Of a stretch of 64,000 nucleotides of DNA, positions 27,230 through 38,718 are shown one piece after another. Under the pieces are notes generated by a model. That model was not told the DNA's origin, made no database searches, and saw only the letters and a list, made by a program, of their open reading frames with translations. Source of the DNA: an uncultured beta proteobacterium (GTDB lineage: Bacteria; Pseudomonadota; Gammaproteobacteria; Burkholderiales; Burkholderiaceae_C); contig CAILAY010000050.1 of the NCBI GenBank assembly GCA_903832285.1, forward strand, positions 95,012 to 159,011, in the 5' to 3' direction. Position 1 is the first letter of the stretch, and the number at the start of each line of letters is the position of its first letter. Both the position numbers and the translations under genes were made by a program.

Positions 27230-28971
27230 GGATTCAGTTTGGACTTCAGAAATCCCAGGATGTCGGCGGTCGGCACTTTCGTGGCCGCGGTGTCACGGCG
27301 ATGCTGGTATTCGACCTCGCCCACCTTCAATCCCCGGTCGCCGAGTGTGACGCGGTGGGGCACACCGATGAGTTCCCAGTCGGCGAACATGGCACCCGGG
27401 CGTTCGCCCCGATCATCCAGGATAACGTCCACACCGGCGGCGATCAGTTCAGCATAGAGTTTTTCGGCCACCGTCTGCACCTCCGGAAAACGGTCTGGGC
27501 TGATGGCACACAGCACCACGGTGAAGGGCGCAATCGCGTCCGGCCAGATGATGCCGCGTTCGTCATGGTTTTGCTCGATGGCTGCAGCGGGCAGGCGCGT
27601 GATGCCGATGCCGTAGCAGCCCATTTCCATGAACTGGGGTTTGCCGTTGACGTCCAGAAAGGTCGCGTTCATGGCTTGGCTGTACTTGGTGCCCAGCACG
27701 AAGACGTGGCCGACCTCAATGCCGCGTTCGATCGCCAGCACACCTTTTCCATCAGGGGAAGGATCACCTTCGACGACGTTGCGCAGATCGGCCACCAGCA
27801 CCGGCTCCGGCAGATCGCGACCCCAGTTCACGCCCGTGAGGTGCACGTTGATCTCGTTGGCGCCACAAACCCAGTCGTGCATCGCGGCAACCTCGCGGTC
27901 CACCACCAGGTTGACAGCCTGCTTCAAACCAATGGGGCCAAGGTAGCCGGGTGTGCAGCCGAAATGAGCCTCGATTTCTGGTACGGTGGCAAAGCGAAAG
28001 CCCTGGTCCAGACCCGGCACTTTGCCGACCTTGACTTCGTTCATGTCGTGGTCGCCGCGCAGCAGCAGCAACCAGACCTGGGTCTTGACGATGACGCCGT
28101 GCGCGTCAAGTTGATCTGTCGCCAGCACCAGCGACTTGACCGTGCATTGCAGCGGCAAGCTCAGCAACTCGGCCACGTCCACACAGGTGCTTTTATCCGG
28201 GGTCGGAGTACGCGCCAGAGTTTGGCTGGGCGCAGCGTGTGGCCCCTGCGGCGCCAACGCCTGGGCCTTTTCCATGTTGGCGGCATAGTCGCTGAGTGGG
28301 CAGTAGACAATGGCGTCCTCGCCGGTGGCCGCGATCACCTGGAACTCCTCGCTCATGTCGCCGCCGATCGCGCCGCTGTCGGCGGCGACGGCGCGATAAC
28401 GCAGTCCAAAGCGGTCGAAGATGCGGCGATAGGCGGCCGACATCACCTCGTAGCTGAGCTTGGCCGACTCGATGTCACGGTCAAAACTGTAGGCGTCCTT
28501 CATGATGAATTCGCGTCCACGCATGAGTCCAAAGCGCGGACGTCGTTCGTCGCGGAATTTGGTCTGGATTTGGTAGAAATTGCGCGGCAACTGCCTGTAG
28601 CTCTTGATTTCCTGGCGCGCGATGTCAGTCACGACTTCCTCGCTGGTTGGCTGCACCACGTAGTCGCGCTCATGGCGGTCCTGGATGCGCAGCAACTCAG
28701 GTCCCATGGCGGTGAAGCGACCCGTCTCCCGCCACAGTTCGGCAGGTTGCACCACCGGCATGCTCAGTTCCACGGCGCCGGCGCGGTTCATCTCCTCGCG
28801 CACGATGGCTTCCACCTTGCGGATTACGCGCAAGCCCATGGGCATATAGCTGTAGATGCCGGCGCCGAGTTTCTTGATCATGCCGGCGCGCGTCATGAGT
28901 CGGTGGCTCGCCACTTCAGCGTCGGCGGGTGCTTCCTTCAGTGTGGAAATAAAGAACTGGGAGGCTTTCAT
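27226..28971 (-). CDS. proS: Prolyl-tRNA synthetase
   Basis: A 581-residue class II synthetase of the bacterial type. Motif 1 falls in the segment with [19 protein letters not shown], motif 2 is [33 protein letters not shown], and motif 3 is [17 protein letters not shown]. The long insert between motifs 2 and 3 (about 220-400) is the editing domain that removes mischarged alanine. The C-terminal anticodon-binding domain ends [10 protein letters not shown]. It is transcribed divergently from rppH. A tRNA-Pro gene is elsewhere in the window (33.9 kb). Confidence 0.97.
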   Translation of the reverse strand: MKASQFFISTLKEAPADAEVASHRLMTRAGMIKKLGAGIYSYMPMGLRVIRKVEAIVREEMNRAGAVELSMPVVQPAELWRETGRFTAMGPELLRIQDRHERDYVVQPTSEEVVTDIARQEIKSYRQLPRNFYQIQTKFRDERRPRFGLMRGREFIMKDAYSFDRDIESAKLSYEVMSAAYRRIFDRFGLRYRAVAADSGAIGGDMSEEFQVIAATGEDAIVYCPLSDYAANMEKAQALAPQGPHAAPSQTLARTPTPDKSTCVDVAELLSLPLQCTVKSLVLATDQLDAHGVIVKTQVWLLLLRGDHDMNEVKVGKVPGLDQGFRFATVPEIEAHFGCTPGYLGPIGLKQAVNLVVDREVAAMHDWVCGANEINVHLTGVNWGRDLPEPVLVADLRNVVEGDPSPDGKGVLAIERGIEVGHVFVLGTKYSQAMNATFLDVNGKPQFMEMGCYGIGITRLPAAAIEQNHDERGIIWPDAIAPFTVVLCAISPDRFPEVQTVAEKLYAELIAAGVDVILDDRGERPGAMFADWELIGVPHRVTLGDRGLKVGEVEYQHRRDTAATKVPTADILGFLKSKLNP

Positions 28972-29017
28972 GTGCTTGATCGCGGGAAGTAATTGCGGAC
29001 CCTTAGGGCTAAGCCCC

Positions 29018-29045
29018 TTGATGCGCAGCTACCGCTGTGCATAAT
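29018..29045 (+). promoter_or_regulatory. Candidate sigma-70 promoter for rppH
   Basis: TTGATG at 29018-29023 and CATAAT at 29040-29045 are separated by 16 bp. They lie in the divergent gap between proS and rppH, 32 bp ahead of the rppH start. This is a reasonable match to a housekeeping promoter but has not been tested against background. Confidence 0.35.
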
Positions 29046-29076
29046 GGTCCTCAGTTAAAAGAATTGGGGTTTGATT

Positions 29077-29757
29077 ATGCTTGACCGTGAAGGCTTTAGG
29101 CCTAACGTCGGCATCATTCTGCTCAACCAGAAAAATCAGGTGTTCTGGGGCAAACGCATACGTACCCACTCTTGGCAGTTTCCGCAGGGTGGCATTGATC
29201 GGGGTGAAACTCCCGAGCAGGCCATGTTCCGCGAATTGCACGAGGAAGTGGGGCTCCGACCGGAGCATGTGTGCATTGTGGCCCGCACCCGAGACTGGTT
29301 GCGTTACGAGGTGCCAGACCGGTTTATCCGACGCGACGCGCGTGGACATTACAAAGGCCAGAAACAGATCTGGTACCTGCTGCAATTGATCGGGCACGAT
29401 TGGGATTTGAATCTGCGTGCCACGGATCATCCAGAATTCGACGCCTGGCGCTGGAACAACTATTGGGTTCCCCTGGACGCTGTGGTCGAGTTCAAACGCG
29501 GCGTCTATGAGTTGGCATTGACCGAGTTGGCGCGATTTCTACCCCAGCACGAACACCGTAACCGCTTCCTGCGAAATGGCACGCGTTCGCGCGACCACCA
29601 AGAACCGCATGAGGGCGCGCAACGCGGTGCGATGTTTGGACTCATGCCGGGCGCCGGTTTCGAATTGCCGCCTGGCGCAAGCTTCGAGCCCGACCCCAAT
29701 ACCGCGATCGAGCAGCGTCAAGGGGAGGCCGAAATCTCGAAAGCGCCGTCAGCCTGA
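29077..29757 (+). CDS. rppH: RNA pyrophosphohydrolase
   Basis: A 226-residue Nudix hydrolase that removes pyrophosphate from the 5' end of mRNA to start decay. The N terminus [17 protein letters not shown] is diagnostic of RppH (NudH), and the Nudix box is [17 protein letters not shown] and HEEVGL, about residues 38-60. The WQFPQGG segment before it is intact. A C-terminal extension of about 60 residues is rich in Gly, Pro and Glu and is not part of the catalytic core. The gene is convergent with proB. Confidence 0.95.
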   Translation: MLDREGFRPNVGIILLNQKNQVFWGKRIRTHSWQFPQGGIDRGETPEQAMFRELHEEVGLRPEHVCIVARTRDWLRYEVPDRFIRRDARGHYKGQKQIWYLLQLIGHDWDLNLRATDHPEFDAWRWNNYWVPLDAVVEFKRGVYELALTELARFLPQHEHRNRFLRNGTRSRDHQEPHEGAQRGAMFGLMPGAGFELPPGASFEPDPNTAIEQRQGEAEISKAPSA

Positions 29758-29778
29758 AATCGGACGGGTGGTGGGCAA

Positions 29779-30915
29779 TTATCTGGTTAACACCAAGTTG
29801 TCACGGTGCACCATCTCAGCTTCAGCGACGTAGCCCAACAGGCGTTCGAATTCGCCGGACGGTTTGCGGCAAATCAGGCGCGCCTCACCGCTGGCGTAAT
29901 TGGCCAATCCGCGCGCCATCTCGTTCCCGAACGCATCGCGAATTGCAATCACGTCGCCGCGTGAAAACTCCCCCTCCACGGCCGTCATTCCGATCGGCAG
30001 CAAACTCTTTCCTTCATCTCGCACCTTGGCGGCAGCACCCCCGTCCACGGTGACTGCGCCGCGCAGTTGCAGGTGGTCAGCCATCCATTGTTTGCGTGCC
30101 TGATTCTTGGGCGTCTGCGCCAACAGCAAAGTGCCAATGACCTCGCCCTGCATCAAGCGAATCAGCGCATCAGGCTCTCGCCCCCAGGCAATCACAGTGG
30201 AGGCGCCAGAGCCCGCGGCGCGCTTTGCCGCCAGAATCTTTGTGATCATGCCGCCACGTCCCAGGCTCGAACCTGCGCCCCCCGCCATCGCCTCCAACTG
30301 GGGATCTCCGGCAGTGGCTACGTCGATGAAGCGTGCACCCGGATCCTTGCGCGGATCGGCGCTGAACAGGCCGCGCTGGTCAGTCAAAATTACCAGTACG
30401 TCGGCCTCGATCAAGTTTGCTACCAGTGCGCCCAGGGTGTCGTTGTCGCCGAACTTGATCTCGTCGTTAACCACGGTGTCGTTTTCGTTGATGACCGGAA
30501 CAACGTGATGCTGCAATAGCGTGAGCAAGGTGGAGCGAGCGTTGAGGTAGCGCTCACGGTCTGCCAGATCCGCATGAGTCAACAGTACCTGCGCCGAACC
30601 CAGGCCGTTTTCGCGCAACTTGGTTTCATACATTTGCGCCAGACCCATCTGGCCCACCGCTGCGGCTGCTTGCAATGCATGAATTTCGCGAGGTCGCGTA
30701 GTCCAGCCCAGGCGCTTCATTCCTTCAGCAATGGCACCGCTGGAAACCATCACCACTTCGCGTCCGTCGCGGCGCAAGGAAGCCAGTTGACGGCACCATT
30801 GGCCGATGGCGGTTTCGTCCAAGCCGCGGCCATCATTCGTCACCAGGCTGGAGCCGACTTTCACCACGATACGGCCTGCGTCCTGCAGCACCTTGGAAGT
30901 ATTTTTCTGGGTCAT
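29779..30915 (-). CDS. proB: Glutamate 5-kinase with PUA domain
   Basis: A 378-residue enzyme for the first step of proline synthesis, phosphorylation of glutamate. The amino-acid-kinase domain shows [48 protein letters not shown] and [19 protein letters not shown] domain follows from about residue 285 ([24 protein letters not shown]). Feedback inhibition by proline is usual for the family. The start at 30915 (MTQKNTSKV) is chosen over an ATG seven codons upstream. It follows obgE in the rplU-rpmA-obgE-proB set. Confidence 0.96.
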   Translation of the reverse strand: MTQKNTSKVLQDAGRIVVKVGSSLVTNDGRGLDETAIGQWCRQLASLRRDGREVVMVSSGAIAEGMKRLGWTTRPREIHALQAAAAVGQMGLAQMYETKLRENGLGSAQVLLTHADLADRERYLNARSTLLTLLQHHVVPVINENDTVVNDEIKFGDNDTLGALVANLIEADVLVILTDQRGLFSADPRKDPGARFIDVATAGDPQLEAMAGGAGSSLGRGGMITKILAAKRAAGSGASTVIAWGREPDALIRLMQGEVIGTLLLAQTPKNQARKQWMADHLQLRGAVTVDGGAAAKVRDEGKSLLPIGMTAVEGEFSRGDVIAIRDAFGNEMARGLANYASGEARLICRKPSGEFERLLGYVAEAEMVHRDNLVLTR

Positions 30916-30949
30916 CTTTTGATGTAAGCCAATCACAGAAAAGCCGTGC

Positions 30950-32451
<1,502 letters not shown>

Positions 32452-32463
32452 TTCTCTTGCTCC

Positions 32464-32775
32464 TTATGCTGCAATCGAGCCAATCAGCAGTTCTGTGAAC
32501 TGCTGGCGATGACCTTGACGCTTTTGATAGTGTTTGCGCCGACGCATTTTGAAGATGTGCACCTTGTCGTGCAAACCATGCGCCAACACTGTGGCTTTGA
32601 CTGTCGCACCGGACACCAAGGGCGTGCCGACCTTGATTTCTGCGCCGTTTCCGACGGCCAGAACCTGGTCGATCACAATCTCTTGGCCTACATCCGCAGC
32701 AATCTGTTCTACTTTAATTTTTTCGCCCGCAGCAACACGATACTGTTTGCCGCCGGTTTTTATGACCGCGTACAT
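32464..32775 (-). CDS. rplU: 50S ribosomal protein L21
   Basis: A 103-residue 50S subunit protein that binds 23S rRNA. It begins [20 protein letters not shown] and includes [21 protein letters not shown], the usual basic RNA-binding stretch. Its length matches the family. It is the first gene of the rplU-rpmA pair and is divergent from ispB, with about 150 bp of shared upstream DNA holding both promoters. Confidence 0.98.
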   Translation of the reverse strand: MYAVIKTGGKQYRVAAGEKIKVEQIAADVGQEIVIDQVLAVGNGAEIKVGTPLVSGATVKATVLAHGLHDKVHIFKMRRRKHYQKRQGHRQQFTELLIGSIAA

Positions 32776-32893
32776 ATTGACCTCTTATGAGTAAGCTCAG
32801 CAAAAGGATTTTTGCAGAGCCCGACATTCTAGCATGCAAGGTGAACCTGCAGGGAAATCCACCTTCGATTCGGAGCGTCGGCGCCGAACTTCC

Positions 32894-32899
32894 TATAAT
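32894..32899 (+). promoter_or_regulatory. Candidate -10 element for ispB
   Basis: A perfect TATAAT stands 29 bp before the TTG start of ispB in the rplU-ispB divergent gap. The -35 region at 17-bp spacing is poor, so this is a moderate call. On the other strand TAGAAT (32826-32831) is a candidate -10 for rplU. Confidence 0.4.
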
Positions 32900-32928
32900 T
32901 CGCCGAGCGCTTTCCTCCAAGATTCACA

Positions 32929-33912
32929 TTGTTTGCACATTCCACTCACACCTCCGCCGTGCTTGCACTGATCGCCGACGACATGCGCGGCGTCGATGAG
33001 GTGATATCAAGGCGACTCGATACGGGCGTGCCGTTGGTGGCACAAGTGTCACGCTACATTATTTCGGCGGGTGGAAAGCGTTTGCGACCGGCATTGTTGC
33101 TGCTGACCTGTGGGGCGCTGGGGTATACCGGTAGCCAGCGCTTTAATCTGGCCGCCGTGGTGGAATTCATCCATACCGCAACCTTGCTGCATGACGACGT
33201 GGTCGACGTTTCCACGCTGAGGCGCGGACGCGCCACGGCAAACGAGGCTTTCGGCAATCCGGCGAGCGTGCTGGTGGGCGACTTCCTGTATTCCCGGGCC
33301 TTTCAGATGATGATTGACGCACAGGACATGCGTGTCATGGAAGTCCTCTCGGATGCGACCAATATCATCGCTGAAGGGGAGGTGATGCAGTTGATGAACA
33401 TGCATGATGCTTCTCTGAGCGAAGCGGGATATTTGCAGGTGATTCGATCCAAAACCGCAAAATTGTTCGAGGCGAGCGCCCGATTGGGCGCAATTTTGGC
33501 CCGGAGTTCAGCCGAAGTCGAGCAGGCCTGCGCCGATTACGGCCGGGCGCTGGGGACGGCGTTTCAGGTCATTGATGACGTGCTTGACTACGATGGCGAC
33601 GCCGACGAAATGGGGAAGAATCTGGGCGATGATTTGCGCGAAGGGAAGGTCACTTTGCCCTTGATCGTCGCGATGCAGCGCGGCACGGCGAGTCAACGTC
33701 AGGCGATTCAAACGGCGATCGAAACCGGGTCCGTTCCGGATATGGGACCGATCATAGGCATTGTCCAGTCAACCGGTGCACTGATGGTTGCCCGCGAGGC
33801 TGCGGCAGCAGAAGCCCGCCACGCCATGACTGCGGCGGGGCGACTGCCGAAAAATCATTTCACTGAGGGTTTGCTACAATTGGCGGCCCAATTGTTGGAG
33901 CGTCGGTCGTGA
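32929..33912 (+). CDS. ispB: Polyprenyl (octaprenyl) diphosphate synthase
   Basis: A 327-residue trans-prenyl synthase that builds the ubiquinone side chain. The first Asp-rich motif is LLHDDVVD (residues 85-92) and the second is DDVLDYDGDADEMGKNLGDDL. The GGKRLRPALLLL segment binds the allylic or isopentenyl substrate. The start is a TTG giving FAHSTHTSAVLALIADDM; no ATG exists near the conserved N terminus. Side-chain length (C40 is usual in this group) cannot be read from sequence. tRNA-Pro follows 28 nt downstream. Confidence 0.92.
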   Translation: MFAHSTHTSAVLALIADDMRGVDEVISRRLDTGVPLVAQVSRYIISAGGKRLRPALLLLTCGALGYTGSQRFNLAAVVEFIHTATLLHDDVVDVSTLRRGRATANEAFGNPASVLVGDFLYSRAFQMMIDAQDMRVMEVLSDATNIIAEGEVMQLMNMHDASLSEAGYLQVIRSKTAKLFEASARLGAILARSSAEVEQACADYGRALGTAFQVIDDVLDYDGDADEMGKNLGDDLREGKVTLPLIVAMQRGTASQRQAIQTAIETGSVPDMGPIIGIVQSTGALMVAREAAAAEARHAMTAAGRLPKNHFTEGLLQLAAQLLERRS

Positions 33913-33940
33913 CGGTAAATCATGGCTGAGGTGCGTATTT

Positions 33941-34017
33941 CGGGGTGTGGCCTAGTCCGGTAAGGCGCTTCGTTCGGGACGAAGAGATCGGAGGTTCGAA
34001 TCCTCTCACCCCGACCA
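33941..34017 (+). tRNA. proK: tRNA-Pro, anticodon CGG
   Basis: A 77-nt tRNA with acceptor stem CGGGGTG / CACCCCG, discriminator A and encoded CCA end (34015-34017). The anticodon arm is CTTCG-TTCGGGA-CGAAG, giving anticodon CGG for codon CCG. The T arm carries GGTTCGAATCC. It sits between ispB and pilB on the same strand. Confidence 0.96.
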
Positions 34018-34133
34018 AAAACCAGCTGGTGCACCCGGGTACCGTTTGCCTGCGAGATGTTTTGAATTGACTTGGTACGCTGGCTGGGGGTTTTTCTCTG
34101 CTTCCTTGAGAAGCGTAGTACATTCTCCCCAAT

Positions 34134-35870
34134 ATGGCCGCCGTCGAGACTCTCAGTTCCAGTTCCACTTTGATCGCCCTGCCGGGTCTGGCGCACGTGC
34201 TCGTCTCTGCAGGCAAGTTGTCCCGCAAGACGGCTGAGGAAATCTACCGCAAGGCGCAAACGAACCGCGGAAATTTCGTGGCCGAACTCATCAGTTCAGG
34301 CACGATCACTGCTTTTGATCTCGCGCATGCCATGTCCGCGGCATTTTCGGTGCCGCTGGTCGATCTGGATGCTCTCGATGTCGCCAGGCTCCCATCGGGT
34401 CTGCTGGATGCCAAGATTTGCCAGGACTTTCGCATCGTTGTTCTGAACAAACGCAACAACCGGTTGTTGGTTGCAACCGCTGACCCTTCAGATCAAATCG
34501 TCTCCGAAAAGATCAAATTCGCCACCCAATTGGGTGTGGACTGGGTCGTGGCGGAATATACGAAGCTTTCGAAACTGGTCGATGCTTCGACCGAAACCGC
34601 CTCTGAAGCGATAGAGCACATCATCGGTGGCGATTTCGAATTCGACGTCGCCACGATGGAGTCAAGTCACCCCGATCCTAGCGAATCGAATGCTGCGGAG
34701 GTTGAAGACGCACCGATCGTGAAGTTCCTGCACAAGATGTTGCTGGACGCGTTCACGATGAGAGCCTCAGACTTGCATTTTGAACCCTACGAGCACACCT
34801 ACCGGGTTCGCTTCCGAATTGACGGTGAACTGCGGGAAATTGCCTCGCCGCCGGTGGCCATCAAGGACAAGTTGGCCTCCCGCATCAAGGTCATCTCGCG
34901 CATGGACATTTCCGAGAAGCGCGTGCCTCAGGACGGGCGCATGAAACTCAAGATCGGGCCTGATCGGGTTATCGACTTCCGGGTCAGCACGTTACCCACG
35001 TTGTTCGGCGAAAAGATTGTGGTGCGGATTCTGGATCCCAGCAGCGCCAAATTGGGTATTGAAGCGCTCGGATACGAACCCGAAGAAAAGGAACGCTTGC
35101 TCAAGGCGGTTCAGCGTCCGTATGGCATGGTGCTTGTCACGGGACCGACCGGCTCAGGCAAGACGGTGTCGCTCTATACCTGTCTGAACTTGCTCAACGT
35201 GCCGGGGGTGAATATTTCTACTGCGGAGGATCCTTCGGAAATCAACCTGCCGGGTGTCAATCAGGTCAACGTGAATGAAAAGGCGGGGCTGACGTTTGCT
35301 GCGGCGTTGAAGTCCTTCTTGCGTCAGGATCCAGACATCATCATGGTGGGTGAGATTCGGGACCTTGAAACTGCCGATATTTCGATCAAGGCGGCGCAGA
35401 CCGGACATCTGGTTTTGTCCACTCTGCATACCAACGACGCGCCCGCAACGCTGACGCGCATGCGCAATATGGGAATTGCCCCCTTCAACATTGCGTCCAG
35501 TGTGATCCTGATCACAGCGCAGCGCCTGGCGCGCAGACTCTGCCCGAACTGCAAGCAGCCCGCCGACATTCCCCATGCGGCGCTGATTGAAGCCGGATTC
35601 GCGCAGGAGGATCTTGACGGAACCTGGACGCCGTTCCGGCCGGTGGGCTGTTCAATGTGCAACAACGGTTACAAAGGACGTGTCGGGATTTACCAGGTGA
35701 TGCCGATCACCGAGGAAATTCAACGTATTATTTTGCGTGATGGCAGTTCGCTGGAAATTGCCGAGCAGTCGCGCCGTGAGGGAGTCCGAAGTTTGCGGCA
35801 ATCGGGTTTGTTCAAGGTCAAAAAGGGCATGACTTCAATTGAAGAAGTGCTGGGATGCACTAACGATTAG
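34134..35870 (+). CDS. pilB: Type IV pilus assembly ATPase
   Basis: A 578-residue hexameric ATPase that drives pilus extension. An N-terminal T2SSE_N/MshEN-like domain spans about 20-170. The C-terminal ATPase has Walker A GPTGSGKT, the Asp box, Walker B IIMVGEIRDLETAD and His box LVLSTLHTNDAPATL. A four-cysteine zinc site is visible (CPNCKQ and CSMC). It opens the pilBCD cluster; the major pilin gene is not in this window. PilB N-domains can bind c-di-GMP in some species, but nothing here proves that. Confidence 0.95.
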   Translation: MAAVETLSSSSTLIALPGLAHVLVSAGKLSRKTAEEIYRKAQTNRGNFVAELISSGTITAFDLAHAMSAAFSVPLVDLDALDVARLPSGLLDAKICQDFRIVVLNKRNNRLLVATADPSDQIVSEKIKFATQLGVDWVVAEYTKLSKLVDASTETASEAIEHIIGGDFEFDVATMESSHPDPSESNAAEVEDAPIVKFLHKMLLDAFTMRASDLHFEPYEHTYRVRFRIDGELREIASPPVAIKDKLASRIKVISRMDISEKRVPQDGRMKLKIGPDRVIDFRVSTLPTLFGEKIVVRILDPSSAKLGIEALGYEPEEKERLLKAVQRPYGMVLVTGPTGSGKTVSLYTCLNLLNVPGVNISTAEDPSEINLPGVNQVNVNEKAGLTFAAALKSFLRQDPDIIMVGEIRDLETADISIKAAQTGHLVLSTLHTNDAPATLTRMRNMGIAPFNIASSVILITAQRLARRLCPNCKQPADIPHAALIEAGFAQEDLDGTWTPFRPVGCSMCNNGYKGRVGIYQVMPITEEIQRIILRDGSSLEIAEQSRREGVRSLRQSGLFKVKKGMTSIEEVLGCTND

Positions 35871-35940
35871 CGTGAAAGAACTAACTTTCATGACTCGGAG
35901 CGTCTCGCGGGCGAAGCGTGAGAGTTAGCGTGAAGGAACT
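35867..35940 (+). repeat. Short direct repeats in the pilB-pilC gap
   Basis: TTAGCGTGAAAGAACT (35867-35882, covering the pilB stop) recurs as TTAGCGTGAAGGAACT (35925-35940) with one mismatch, 58 bp apart. A further TTTCATGAC and TTTCAAGGC follow the two copies. Nothing else is recognised in the 150-bp gap. Confidence 0.5.
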
Positions 35941-36020
35941 GGTGGCTTTCAAGGCGGATTGGGTTTCGCTGCCGAAGCAGGAAAGTTAGTCAACCCTGGT
36001 AACAAGGAACAAAAAGCACT

Positions 36021-37238
36021 ATGGCTACCGCTACCGGCAAGAACATCAAGGAATTTGTCTTTGAATGGGAGGGCAAAGACCGAAACGGAAAGCAAGTCAG
36101 GGGGGAGACGCGGGCGGCTGGTGAGAATCACGTGGTGTCGGCATTGCGGCGGCAAGGGGTGTTACCGACCAAGATTCGCAAGCGCAAGATGCGCGCCGGC
36201 AAGGCGATCAAACCCAAGGATATGGCGATCTTCACGCGCCAGTTGGCCACCATGATGAAGGCGGGCGTGCCGCTGCTTCAGGCCTTTGACATTGTGGGCA
36301 GAGGCAACGCCAATGCCAGCGTGACCAAACTACTCAACGATATCCGCACGGATGTGGAAACCGGCACCTCGCTCAGCGCGGCCTTTCGCAAGTTTCCGAT
36401 GTACTTCGACTCCCTGTACTGCAATCTGGTCGAGGCCGGCGAAGCGGCCGGCATTTTGGAGCAACTTCTGGATCGACTTGCCGTGTACATGGAAAAGACC
36501 GAGGGCATCAAGTCCAAGATCAAGTCGGCGCTGATGTATCCGATTTCGGTGCTGGTGGTGGCTTTTGTGGTTACTGCCGTCATCATGATTTTTGTGGTGC
36601 CCGCCTTCAAATCCGTTTTCGCCAATTTTGGCGCCGATCTGCCGGCACCCACCTTGATGGTGATCGCCATGAGCGAGTTTTTTGTCAAATACTGGTGGTT
36701 GATTTTCGGCGGCATTGGCGGGGGGCTGTACTTCTTCATGCAGGCGTGGAGGCGCAACGAGAAGGTGCAGATGTTCATGGACCGTCTGCTTCTCAAGGTA
36801 CCCATTTTTGGCACACTGATCGAAAAGTCCGTCATAGCCCGCTGGACCCGTACGCTGTCCACCATGTTCGCGGCCGGTGTGCCCTTGGTGGAGGCGCTGG
36901 ACTCGGTCGGTGGCGCGGCGGGCAATTCGGTATACCTGAAGGCGACCGAGAGGATTCAGCAGGAGGTTTCCACGGGCACCAGTCTGACAACAGCGATGAC
37001 CAACGCCAACCTGTTTCCGACCATGGTGCTTCAAATGTGCGCGATCGGGGAAGAGTCCGGATCGATCGACCACATGCTGGGCAAGGCCGCCGATTTTTAT
37101 GAGGCGGAGGTCGACGACATGGTGGCGGGCCTGTCCAGCCTGATGGAACCCATCATCATCGTGTTCCTCGGCGTCCTGATCGGCGGCATCGTAGTCGCCA
37201 TGTATTTGCCGATCTTCAAGTTGGGTCAGGTCGTCTGA
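36021..37238 (+). CDS. pilC: Type IV pilus inner-membrane platform protein
   Basis: A 405-residue polytopic inner-membrane protein on which PilB and PilT act. It has two T2SSF domains, about residues 70-195 (ARQLATMMKAGVPLLQAFDIV) and 275-395 (TRTLSTMFAAGVPLVEALDSV), each followed by membrane segments (for example ISVLVVAFVVTAVIMIFVV). It ends with VAMYLPIFKLGQVV, typical of PilC. Its stop codon shares a base with the pilD start. Confidence 0.95.
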   Translation: MATATGKNIKEFVFEWEGKDRNGKQVRGETRAAGENHVVSALRRQGVLPTKIRKRKMRAGKAIKPKDMAIFTRQLATMMKAGVPLLQAFDIVGRGNANASVTKLLNDIRTDVETGTSLSAAFRKFPMYFDSLYCNLVEAGEAAGILEQLLDRLAVYMEKTEGIKSKIKSALMYPISVLVVAFVVTAVIMIFVVPAFKSVFANFGADLPAPTLMVIAMSEFFVKYWWLIFGGIGGGLYFFMQAWRRNEKVQMFMDRLLLKVPIFGTLIEKSVIARWTRTLSTMFAAGVPLVEALDSVGGAAGNSVYLKATERIQQEVSTGTSLTTAMTNANLFPTMVLQMCAIGEESGSIDHMLGKAADFYEAEVDDMVAGLSSLMEPIIIVFLGVLIGGIVVAMYLPIFKLGQVV

Positions 37239-38080
37239 TGTCCTCGCCGGTCTGGTACGCAGCCCTGGTGCTGGGCACGCTGGGTTTGCTCGTCGGCAGT
37301 TTCCTGAACGTCGTGATTCATCGCCTTCCCAAAATGCTGGAGCGTCAATGGACGGCTGAAAGCCGACAGATACTGGGGGAGGAGCCGGAGGCGCTGGACA
37401 CCTTCAACCTGATGCTGCCGCGCTCGCACTGCCCGAGTTGCGGACACCAGATTGCGTGGTACGAAAACATACCGGTCCTGAGTTACCTTTTCTTGCGCGG
37501 CAAATGTTCGGCATGTGGCGCTGGAATCAGCGTGCGCTATCCACTGGTGGAAATAGTGACCGGCGGGCTTTTCCTTTACTGCGGGGTGCGCTGGAACCTG
37601 TCTGCCACGGCAGCGGTCTGGTGCGCTTTTTCTGCGGTGCTTGTGGCGCTGACGCTGATCGATTGGGACACGACCCTTTTGCCCGATGACCTGACCTTGC
37701 CGCTGCTCTGGGCCGGTCTGATTGCCAGCGCCCTGCATTGGACCGCCGTGCCCTTGGACGAGGCGGTCTGGGGTGCTGTGGCGGGTTACCTCTCGCTATG
37801 GCTGGTTTACTGGGGCTTCAAACTCGCCACCGGCAAGGATGGCATGGGCTTTGGCGACTTCAAGCTGTTTGCCGCTCTGGGGGCCTGGTTCGGATGGCCT
37901 GCCCTGATTCCCATCATTCTGATGGCATCGGTGATGGGTGCCGTTGTGGGAATTGCGTTGAAGTTTTCCACCGGGTTGCGCGAAGGGGGTTACGTGCCTT
38001 TCGGGCCCTTTCTGGCGGTGGCCGGATTGACGGCCATGATTTTTGGGCATAAGTCAATCCTGCACAGCGTCGGGCTGTAA
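37238..38080 (+). CDS. pilD: Prepilin peptidase / N-methyltransferase
   Basis: A 280-residue inner-membrane aspartyl protease that cuts type IV prepilin leader peptides and methylates the new N terminus. The zinc-binding cysteines C65, C68, C90 and C93 are present (HCPSC, KCSAC). The two catalytic aspartates are in LIDWDTTLLPDD (about 142-144) and GFGDFKL (Asp207). Seven or eight hydrophobic helices are visible. It completes pilBCD and is followed by coaE. Confidence 0.95.
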   Translation: MSSPVWYAALVLGTLGLLVGSFLNVVIHRLPKMLERQWTAESRQILGEEPEALDTFNLMLPRSHCPSCGHQIAWYENIPVLSYLFLRGKCSACGAGISVRYPLVEIVTGGLFLYCGVRWNLSATAAVWCAFSAVLVALTLIDWDTTLLPDDLTLPLLWAGLIASALHWTAVPLDEAVWGAVAGYLSLWLVYWGFKLATGKDGMGFGDFKLFAALGAWFGWPALIPIILMASVMGAVVGIALKFSTGLREGGYVPFGPFLAVAGLTAMIFGHKSILHSVGL

Positions 38081-38085
38081 AGCTC

Positions 38086-38694
38086 ATGTTGGGAGTTTGC
38101 AGACTCGGTCTCACGGGCGGCATCGGCAGCGGCAAGAGTACGGTCGCGCAGATGCTGGCGCTGCACGGTGCGACCGTAATCGACGCTGACGCCCTGGCAC
38201 GTAGCGTCACCTGGGCCGGGGGCGCAGCCATCGCACCGATCTCACTCGCGTTCGGCCATCACTTGATTGCAGCGGATGGCGCCATGAACCGTGTGGCGAT
38301 GCGCGAACTTGTCTATGCCGACGCCGCCGCCAAACGCCGCCTGGAGGCCATCATTCACCCGTTGGTGCAATTGCAGATTGAACAACAGGCGCAGGAGGCT
38401 GTGCGCACTGATTGCAGCTGCATCGTGTTTGATGTGCCACTGTTGGTGGAGGCCGGGCACTGGCGCAGCAAGGTGGACCGGGTGCTGGTGATTGACTGCT
38501 TGCCTCAAACGCAATTGGATCGCGTCGTGGCACGAAACGAATTGTCGCGCGATGCAGTCCTGAAGATCATGGCGTCGCAGGCGAGCCGCTTGCACCGACT
38601 CAAGGCGGCCGACTTCGCGCTCTTCAATCAGCACCTGACCTTTGACCAATTACACAACGAAGTGTCCCAGATTGCCCCGCACTTCGGGCTATGA
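38086..38694 (+). CDS. coaE: Dephospho-CoA kinase
   Basis: A 202-residue kinase for the last step of coenzyme A synthesis. The P-loop is GLTGGIGSGKST at the N terminus, followed by VIDADALAR and HPLVQLQIEQQ. The later IVFDVPLLVEAG and VLVIDC segments are typical of CoaE. It lies five bases after pilD and is followed by zapD, the arrangement pilD-coaE-zapD-yacG seen in many beta- and gammaproteobacteria. Confidence 0.95.
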   Translation: MLGVCRLGLTGGIGSGKSTVAQMLALHGATVIDADALARSVTWAGGAAIAPISLAFGHHLIAADGAMNRVAMRELVYADAAAKRRLEAIIHPLVQLQIEQQAQEAVRTDCSCIVFDVPLLVEAGHWRSKVDRVLVIDCLPQTQLDRVVARNELSRDAVLKIMASQASRLHRLKAADFALFNQHLTFDQLHNEVSQIAPHFGL

Positions 38695-38718
38695 TTCACC
38701 GCAACCAAGAGCCTTTGT

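Noticed and set aside
27061..28992. A 643-codon open frame on the plus strand opposite proS
   Set aside because: It is the shadow of a well-supported prolyl-tRNA synthetase gene. The translation is rich in His, Val, Gln and Arg with no family features, as expected antisense to a high-GC gene.
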